In this document: one piece after another, positions 35,452-41,504 of the stretch
Layout of the letters: each line of letters starts with the position of its first letter
Position numbering within the stretch: the stretch's first letter is position 1
NCBI GenBank assembly: GCA_016284575.1
Contig: JAEEPD010000202.1
Span: 1 to 41,504, forward strand
Source: Bacillota bacterium
Lineage (GTDB): Bacteria > Bacillota > Clostridia > Peptostreptococcales > Anaerovoracaceae
DNA: 41,504 bases
Reading direction: 5' to 3'
Position numbers and translations under genes: made by a program
The notes under the pieces: model-generated
Seen by the model: the letters and a program-made list of their open reading frames with translations, nothing else
The model's database searches: none
Told to the model about the DNA's origin: nothing

Positions 35452-38400
35452 ATGTTAAGGATAATAAATGCGGCAAGCGAGGAGCGGCTGGAGGAGCTGC
35501 TTTTCAGGGATATAAAGGAGAAACTCGAGCGGCTGAGAAGCCGGGAAGCCGCCGGCTCAGGCTTTGTACATGCAGGAGGGAACTCCGAAAGTGCCGGGTC
35601 TGAAAACCCGAAGGCCAAGAGTGCGCCAGAGCTCGGGAACGAGAATGCCAATAGTAGCCTGAAGTTTGGGCGCGAGAGCTCCGAGAGTGCTCGGGAACTC
35701 GGGGGCAAGGATACCAGCAGTGCACAGGAGTCTGGGGACAAGGGATCCAAGGGGGCATTGGGATCAGGAGGAGGACTGATTGAGCCGCTAACCATGAATA
35801 GCGGAGAGCTTCGCGCTCCGCGGCAGGTGGTGCTTGTTGTTCCGGCGCAGTACACGCTGCGGGCGGAGGAGCGGGCCTTCAGAAGCCTTGGCGGCGACGG
35901 TTTTTTCGACTTTCACATAATGTCCGGAAACAGACTCATACACCAGATCGTCCACGAGACCGGCGGACCCGGGCTTACCCCTGTCAACAATCTGGGGCGC
36001 ACAATGATGCTGCGCCGCATCGCGCGAAACAGGGCGCAGGATCTGAAATGCTACGGTTCCCTTGCAGAGAGCAGCGAGTTTCTTAAGCTGGCCGGAGATT
36101 TTATAGTGCAGGCCAAGCAGAACAAGATAGACGAGGAGGCCATGCCGCTGCTGGTCCAGGCCAGCCCCGAGGGCAGCCTGCTGCGGGACAAGCTGTCGGA
36201 CATGCAGATACTGATGAGCGAGTACCAGCTGGCCATGGCGGGCAGGTTCAGCGATTCTGAGGATCTGCTGGCTTTTGCTGCAGGAAATGCGAAGGACTCC
36301 CCCTTTGTACGGGATTCATATTTCTTCTATTTCGGCTTTTATTCTTTCACTTCCAACGAGATGGATTTCCTGACGTCGCTGGCGGAGGCGGGATGCGGGC
36401 TGACGGTGATGCTTCAGGGCGCTCCCTCAGAGGGCCTGGAGGATGACGTTTTTATGGTCCCCAGAAGATCTGCCCAGCGACTGACTGCGCTGTGCAGGGA
36501 AAAGGGGATCCCGGTTGAAAGGCTCACCGAAGCTGAGCAGGATAGACAGGCGGGAGCCGGACTCGATGCAGAGCAAGGCTGTCAGGCAGGAGCCGGGCTC
36601 AATGCAGGGCAAGGCCGACATGCAAAAACGAGAGCCGAAGCTGAGCAGGATAGACAGGCGGGAGCCGAAGGTCCGGCAGGTGATGCAGGAGGCGGAGCCA
36701 AAGCAGCTGCCGCTGCAGCTGCGGGGACTTCGGCTGCCGATGGATGCGATTCAAACGCAGCCGGGACGCGGGAAATCAAGCTGGTGTGCTGCGCGTCGCC
36801 CTTCGCCCAGGCGGAGACCATTGCGGCGGAGGCGTCTGAGCTCATCCGCACAGGCAAGGCTAAGCCCGGGGAGATCGCCGTGCTCTGCGCCGATCCGGAC
36901 GCAGACGGCAGCATCATGAGCCGCGTATTCGCAGACTTTGAGCTTCCCATCTTCATGGACAGCAAGCGCAGCGTCTCCCACAACCCGGCGGCAGCCTTCA
37001 TCAGCGCAGCCCTGGACATCGCGGCAGGAGGCTTCGAAAAGGAAGCTCTTCTGACCATGCTCAAAAGCCCCTATCTCCCCGAAGCGCTCAGAAACACCCG
37101 GCTCCCCTCATATATGGAGCTGTATCACATAGAAGGCAGAAATTTCGAAAAGCCCCTCAAATACGGCAGTGCAAAGTACCCCGAGGAGGAATTCACGGCC
37201 ATGGAGGAGGCAAGATCGGGCCTCTGCGCCCTGCTTTCCCCCTTCTGCAAAGCCTTTGAGACCGCTGAGACAGCTGCGGACAAGTCCAAGGTTTTGTATA
37301 ACTTCATGGAAGAGAGCCTTGGCATACGGCAGATGCTGCAGGAAAGCGCTGCGCAGCTCTCGGAAGAGGGCTATCTTGACGCGTCGGAGGAGATCTCCCA
37401 GCTCTGGGGCGCAGTCTGCAGCCTGCTGGACCAGATAGTGGAGCTCTTAGGCAGCGAAAAGCTGAGCCCTGCGGAGTACCGCGATATTTTCCAGAGCAGC
37501 CTCCAGGACATCGAGATAGGCGTGCTGCCCCAGTCCGAAGGCATGGTACAGCTGGGAAGCATCAGCCGCTCCAGGATCCCCGGGATCAAAGCCCTGTTCA
37601 TAGCGGGCTTCAACGACGGCAGGATCCCGCCGGACGGAGGCGGAGATTTTCTCCTTAGCGACAGAGAGCAGGAGGAGCTTATGGCCGCGGGATTTACGGT
37701 CTGCAAGGGAAGCGAGCTGCTGGACGCGGAAAACCGGCTGCTGGTGCACAATGCTCTGTCCCAGCCCGTCAGCTATCTGTGGCTGGGCTGGTGTGCCGCT
37801 GATGAAAAGGGCGAGGCCATGAAGCCCTCCCCCATGCTGCTGGAATTCGCCGAAAAGCACGCTCTCAAAGAAGAAAAAGACATAGAAAACAGCGGCAGTT
37901 CCCTGCCCTTCATTCAGGGCAGCAGCCCTGCCCTCTCACGCCTCGGCGAGGAGATGCGAAGGATACTGGACAGCGATGGCAGCCTGAATGGCATGGACCC
38001 CGCCCTCATGGCAGTCTACGGCCTCCTGGAGCCGGAGAAAAGAGCGTCAATCAGGGACGCCCTGCTCTACAAGGGCGGCAAGCCCCGGCTGGAACCGGGG
38101 CTCACGAAGGAGCTTTACACACCGGGAGGAAGGGAGCTGTCACTGAGCCCCTCAAGGCTGGAGAGCTTCGCAGCCTGCCCCTTCAAGCACTTCGTCCGCT
38201 ACGGCCTCAGCCCCGAGGAGAGCCGCGAATTTGCCATAGATTCCCTCACCGTGGGCAACATCCACCACGAAGCCCTGCTGGCCCTTTGCCAGCGGCTCAG
38301 CAAGCCGTCGGAGGAGGCAGGAAAGCCCATCAGCAGCCCGGACTCCCTCTGGAGCACCATCACAGACGAAGAGCTCAGGGCGATGATGGACCAGATCCTG

Positions 38401-39216
38401 GAGGAGCTGGCGGAAAGCGGCTTCGACGGCATAATGAAGGCCGGAGACAGGGAAAGCTACCAGTCCAGGCGCATCCGCAAGGTCTGCAAGGACTTTGCCA
38501 GGCAGCTGGTGCTTCAGGTGCGCAAGGGAAACATCGACAGCATGTACTTTGAGACGGGCTTCGGTCGGGGCCGCAACTTCCCCGCCATCGATCTTCCAAC
38601 CAGCCTGGGCACCGTCCACGTGGAGGGACGCATCGACCGCGTGGATCTGATAAAGACCTCCGACGGCAGCTACGTAAAGGTGGTGGACTACAAGTCCGGC
38701 TATAAGAAATTCGAAAGGGACAAGGTCGAAAAGGGTCTGGCGCTGCAGCTGATGTGCTATCTGGAGGGCACCCTGGGCCGCAAGGATCTGAAGCCCGCCG
38801 GGGTCTTCTATTTCATGATCAGAGAGCCAAGGCAGGAAGCCTCCTTCGCGGAGCTTGCCGCAGATGAGCTGAGCGTAAAGCTTCGGGAGAATCTTGAAAA
38901 GGAGTACATGCTCAACGGCATGTTCGTGGAGAGAGACGATGTGCTGCGTTCCCTGGACAGGGAGCTTCCGGAGGCCGACAGCTCCACAGTCATAAGCTTC
39001 AAAAGGACTAAGGAGGGCAAGATCAAGGCCGGAGGCATGGTGAGCGAGGAGGAATTTGAGGCCTTCCGCAGCCGCTTCAGGAAAACGCTGGAGGGCATCT
39101 GCAGCGAGCTGGCAGAGGGCAGCATAAATCCACGTCCCCGAAGAGTGGACAAGCTCCGCACCAGCTGCGATCTTTGCGATTACAGGTCGATTTGCCTTTA
39201 CGGCACCGAGCGCTGA
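35452..39216 (+). CDS. addB: AddB/RexB-like ATP-dependent nuclease subunit B (PD-(D/E)XK, Fe-S)
   Basis: VVLVVPAQYTLRAEERAF; FIAGFNDGRIPPDGGGDFLLSDREQEEL; SRLESFAACPFKHFVRYGL; VVDYKSGYKKF; SCDLCDYRSICLY. Confidence 0.88.
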   Translation: MLRIINAASEERLEELLFRDIKEKLERLRSREAAGSGFVHAGGNSESAGSENPKAKSAPELGNENANSSLKFGRESSESARELGGKDTSSAQESGDKGSKGALGSGGGLIEPLTMNSGELRAPRQVVLVVPAQYTLRAEERAFRSLGGDGFFDFHIMSGNRLIHQIVHETGGPGLTPVNNLGRTMMLRRIARNRAQDLKCYGSLAESSEFLKLAGDFIVQAKQNKIDEEAMPLLVQASPEGSLLRDKLSDMQILMSEYQLAMAGRFSDSEDLLAFAAGNAKDSPFVRDSYFFYFGFYSFTSNEMDFLTSLAEAGCGLTVMLQGAPSEGLEDDVFMVPRRSAQRLTALCREKGIPVERLTEAEQDRQAGAGLDAEQGCQAGAGLNAGQGRHAKTRAEAEQDRQAGAEGPAGDAGGGAKAAAAAAAGTSAADGCDSNAAGTREIKLVCCASPFAQAETIAAEASELIRTGKAKPGEIAVLCADPDADGSIMSRVFADFELPIFMDSKRSVSHNPAAAFISAALDIAAGGFEKEALLTMLKSPYLPEALRNTRLPSYMELYHIEGRNFEKPLKYGSAKYPEEEFTAMEEARSGLCALLSPFCKAFETAETAADKSKVLYNFMEESLGIRQMLQESAAQLSEEGYLDASEEISQLWGAVCSLLDQIVELLGSEKLSPAEYRDIFQSSLQDIEIGVLPQSEGMVQLGSISRSRIPGIKALFIAGFNDGRIPPDGGGDFLLSDREQEELMAAGFTVCKGSELLDAENRLLVHNALSQPVSYLWLGWCAADEKGEAMKPSPMLLEFAEKHALKEEKDIENSGSSLPFIQGSSPALSRLGEEMRRILDSDGSLNGMDPALMAVYGLLEPEKRASIRDALLYKGGKPRLEPGLTKELYTPGGRELSLSPSRLESFAACPFKHFVRYGLSPEESREFAIDSLTVGNIHHEALLALCQRLSKPSEEAGKPISSPDSLWSTITDEELRAMMDQILEELAESGFDGIMKAGDRESYQSRRIRKVCKDFARQLVLQVRKGNIDSMYFETGFGRGRNFPAIDLPTSLGTVHVEGRIDRVDLIKTSDGSYVKVVDYKSGYKKFERDKVEKGLALQLMCYLEGTLGRKDLKPAGVFYFMIREPRQEASFAELAADELSVKLRENLEKEYMLNGMFVERDDVLRSLDRELPEADSSTVISFKRTKEGKIKAGGMVSEEEFEAFRSRFRKTLEGICSELAEGSINPRPRRVDKLRTSCDLCDYRSICLYGTER

Positions 39217-39266
39217 GTGGTATAATAAATTGTTTTAGTACAATTACCTCAGTAAAGGAGCGACCC

Positions 39267-39830
39267 ATGCTTAAGACTGCCATAAGACTTGTTCAGCTTG
39301 GCGTGGCACTTGCTAAAAACAGGGAGGTTCTTGCCTACCTGTTTTTCGGTGTGCTTACCACAATAGTCAACACCCTCTGCTACAGCGTCCTGGACAGGCT
39401 CGGGCTGTCCACACTGGCGGCTACCTTCCTAGCCTGGCTCATAGCGGTGATCTTCGCCTTTATAACCAACAGGAAGTACGTCTTCCGGGCCGACAGAAGC
39501 GGCGGCAGCGCGGCAAAGCAGTTCTTCGGCTTTTTCTTTGCCCGCAGCTTTACCGGCATCCTGGACCTGGTGATCATGTATCTTGCGGTGGACGTCTACG
39601 GGATGAACGGCACCCTGTGGAAGCTCATTTCGAATGTCATAGTGGTGGTGCTGAATTATTTCTTCAGCAAGCTGCTGGTCTTCAGGAAGCCGAAGACTTT
39701 GGAGGCTGAGCCTGAGACCCGTTTTGTGCCGGAGGAGGCTGAGCCTGTGACCCGCTCTGTGCCGGAGGAGGCTGATGAGGCAGGCGCAGCTGATGAAGAA
39801 GCACCGGATACTGAAAAAACAAGTGAATAA
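39267..39830 (+). CDS. GtrA family membrane protein
   Basis: NREVLAYLFFGVLTTIVNTLCYSVLDRLGLSTLAATFLAWLIAVIFAFITNRKYVF. Confidence 0.9.
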   Translation: MLKTAIRLVQLGVALAKNREVLAYLFFGVLTTIVNTLCYSVLDRLGLSTLAATFLAWLIAVIFAFITNRKYVFRADRSGGSAAKQFFGFFFARSFTGILDLVIMYLAVDVYGMNGTLWKLISNVIVVVLNYFFSKLLVFRKPKTLEAEPETRFVPEEAEPVTRSVPEEADEAGAADEEAPDTEKTSE

Positions 39831-39894
39831 GCGCAGTCGTACATCCCAATAATCACATAAAACAACAAACCATTTATATTTATATATAATCAAC

Positions 39895-41349
39895 ATGAAC
39901 GATACTCTGAACTGCAAACAGAATATACTCCACAGGATCGCCATCTTCCTCTTCAGCGCCTGGTGCTTTTTCCTGGCCTGGCGGAACATGCTGAGGCTCT
40001 TTGTAGCCCCGCCCCTGTGGTACATAAGCATCGCGGCAGGCGCATCGGCGCTGCTTTCCATAGCCGTCAGCTTTCTGGCTGCAAAGCCCCTCTCAAAGCT
40101 CAAAGGCTGGCAGATCGCGGCCCTGCTCTTCGCCATCTCCCTAGCCCTTAAGCTGCTGGTGGTCTTCAGCTTCGCACCCGCGGAATACTCGGACTTTCAG
40201 ACCTTCCGCGCCGGCGCCGCCCTCACTGCCAAGAGGGACATGTTTTTCATCACCAGCCTGCCCTACTACAGCATCTGGGCTTACCAGTTCGGCTTCGAAT
40301 GGCTGATCTCCCTGATCTTCAGGCTTTTCGGCCGCTGGGACCCGGTCTTCGGCCTGGTGGTCAACAGCTTCTTCGCCGCAGGCTGCACCCCTGCACTCTA
40401 TGCGGTGGTCAAGGAGGTCCGGGACAAAAAGGCCGGCATCTGCGCCGCCCTGCTCTTCACCCTGCTGCCCATAACAATCAATCTTTCCGCGGTTTTCACA
40501 AACCAGCACGTATCCCTGTTTTTCATACTCATGGGCCTCTGGCTGCTCCTAAAGCGCCCCGACTGGCTGGGCGGCCTGCTTTCGGGCTTCTGCCTTGCCG
40601 TAGCCAAGGTGGCCAGAGCGGACGTCATCGTCTACATCGCAGCCATCGCCGTGGCCATAGTGCTGCTAAAGCGCAGCAAAAAAGCCTTCATAGCCCTGGC
40701 CTGCTGCGTCATCGCCTACTTCGGCTTCTTCAAGGCGGCGGAGATCATCGTATCCCCCCTGCAGCCCTTCGGTCTGGGGAACAATTTCCCCCTCTACAAA
40801 TTCGCCGTGGGCCTGGATGAAGCCAGCTCCGGACGCTATTCCGTCCGCATGCAGAACGAGATATTCAACAACGAGACCTATCTGGCGGATCACGCCCTGC
40901 GGGACGCGGAGACCATGAAGCTCATAAAGGAGGAGCTTTCCATCGGGCCTGCGCGCCTTGCAAAGCTTTTCCTTGCCAAGATTGACATACAGTGGACCAA
41001 CCTTTATCACAGCTACGAAATGCTCCACGACATAGTGCAGCAGGAGACCGTAAGGACCCCCATCGGCAGCGTTACCAGCAAGGTGATAGCCCGCACGGTG
41101 ATGCAGTGGGACGATTTTTCCCGCATGCTGCTTTTTGCCGCGGCGGGGCTTGCCGGCTTCGTGCTTGGCACTAAAAAACGCATGCATCTGGGCGCCAGCG
41201 TGCTGATCCTGGCCTTCATGGCCTTCAGCGCCATCGCCTTTGCCATAGAAGTGCAGTACAGGTATTCCTATTTTGTATTCCCTGCGGTCTGCATGGTTGC
41301 CGCTATGCTGCCGGCCATACTGTTTGAGGAAGAGCCCGCCGGGGAGTAA
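39895..41349 (+). CDS. Glycosyltransferase family 39-like polytopic membrane protein
   Basis: 484 aa, 10 or more TM segments; FAPAEYSDFQTFRAGA, KKAGICAALLFTLLPITINLSAVFTNQH. Confidence 0.75.
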   Translation: MNDTLNCKQNILHRIAIFLFSAWCFFLAWRNMLRLFVAPPLWYISIAAGASALLSIAVSFLAAKPLSKLKGWQIAALLFAISLALKLLVVFSFAPAEYSDFQTFRAGAALTAKRDMFFITSLPYYSIWAYQFGFEWLISLIFRLFGRWDPVFGLVVNSFFAAGCTPALYAVVKEVRDKKAGICAALLFTLLPITINLSAVFTNQHVSLFFILMGLWLLLKRPDWLGGLLSGFCLAVAKVARADVIVYIAAIAVAIVLLKRSKKAFIALACCVIAYFGFFKAAEIIVSPLQPFGLGNNFPLYKFAVGLDEASSGRYSVRMQNEIFNNETYLADHALRDAETMKLIKEELSIGPARLAKLFLAKIDIQWTNLYHSYEMLHDIVQQETVRTPIGSVTSKVIARTVMQWDDFSRMLLFAAAGLAGFVLGTKKRMHLGASVLILAFMAFSAIAFAIEVQYRYSYFVFPAVCMVAAMLPAILFEEEPAGE

Positions 41350-41353
41350 AAGC

Positions 41354-41384
41354 GATGACAGGGAGGACCCATGCCACTGTCACA
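41354..41384. repeat. Degenerate copy of REP-like palindromic repeat
   Basis: GATGACAGGGAGGACCCATGCCACTGTCACA resembles 41411-41441. Confidence 0.55.
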
Positions 41385-41410
41385 GAGGAGGAGCCCTCAA
41401 AAGTTTAAAA

Positions 41411-41441
41411 GGTGACAAAGAGAACCGTCCCCATTGTCACA
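41411..41441. repeat. REP-like palindromic repeat copy 2
   Basis: GGTGACAAAGAGAACCGTCCCCATTGTCACA; GTGACAA/TTGTCAC arms. Confidence 0.85.
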
Positions 41442-41446
41442 ATACA

Positions 41447-41477
41447 GGTGACAAAGAGAACCGTCCCCAATGTCACA
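41447..41477. repeat. REP-like palindromic repeat copy 3
   Basis: GGTGACAAAGAGAACCGTCCCCAATGTCACA, one substitution from copy 2, period 36 bp. Confidence 0.85.
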
Positions 41478-41504
41478 TGGAGACGTTATTAAGGAGAACT
41501 GATC

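Noticed and set aside
35174-35476. 100-aa minus-strand ORF in the AT-rich region upstream of addB
   Set aside because: No convincing family signature; overlaps the addB start; may be a remnant only
1-41504. CRISPR arrays, tRNA or rRNA genes, tmRNA near smpB
   Set aside because: None recognised on reading; tRNAscan-SE, Infernal and CRISPR tools would be decisive

Overview
The window looks like chromosomal DNA from a Gram-positive, Clostridia-like Firmicute; this is inferred from gene content and the taxon is not proven. From left to right it contains: (1) an IS256-superfamily (IS1249-like) insertion sequence with terminal repeats, abutting yhbY; (2) a GntR(YtrA)-type regulator with an ABC transporter; (3) a zinc-ribbon/Ala-rich membrane protein; (4) a housekeeping block (RluA-family pseudouridine synthase, lepB, smpB, an MltG-N-domain-like protein, a MATE exporter, an A24 prepilin peptidase, gap, trmB, ecfT/ecfA2/ecfA1); (5) a complete Opp/Dpp-type peptide ABC transporter with a divergent LysR regulator, next to a six-gene operon of amide/C-N hydrolases (two creatininases, a two-repeat tautomerase-fold protein lacking Pro1, an RraA-like protein, two nitrilase-superfamily enzymes); (6) a sortase-assembled pilus locus (a signal-peptidase-like SipA that has lost both catalytic residues, an FctA/Spy0128-like VPTG pilin, a class-B-like sortase, an LPQTG Cna_B-type surface protein, a second sortase), preceded by a papain/C39-like protein; (7) a PD-(D/E)XK-like protein, an AddB/RexB-like nuclease, GtrA and a GT39-like membrane glycosyltransferase; (8) a cluster of palindromic REP-like repeats at the right edge. 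The best candidates for undescribed biology are the creatininase/pseudo-tautomerase/RraA/nitrilase operon with its Opp transporter, and the pilus locus with its catalytically dead SipA. No tRNA, rRNA or CRISPR was seen. All calls come from reading the sequence; no searches were run.
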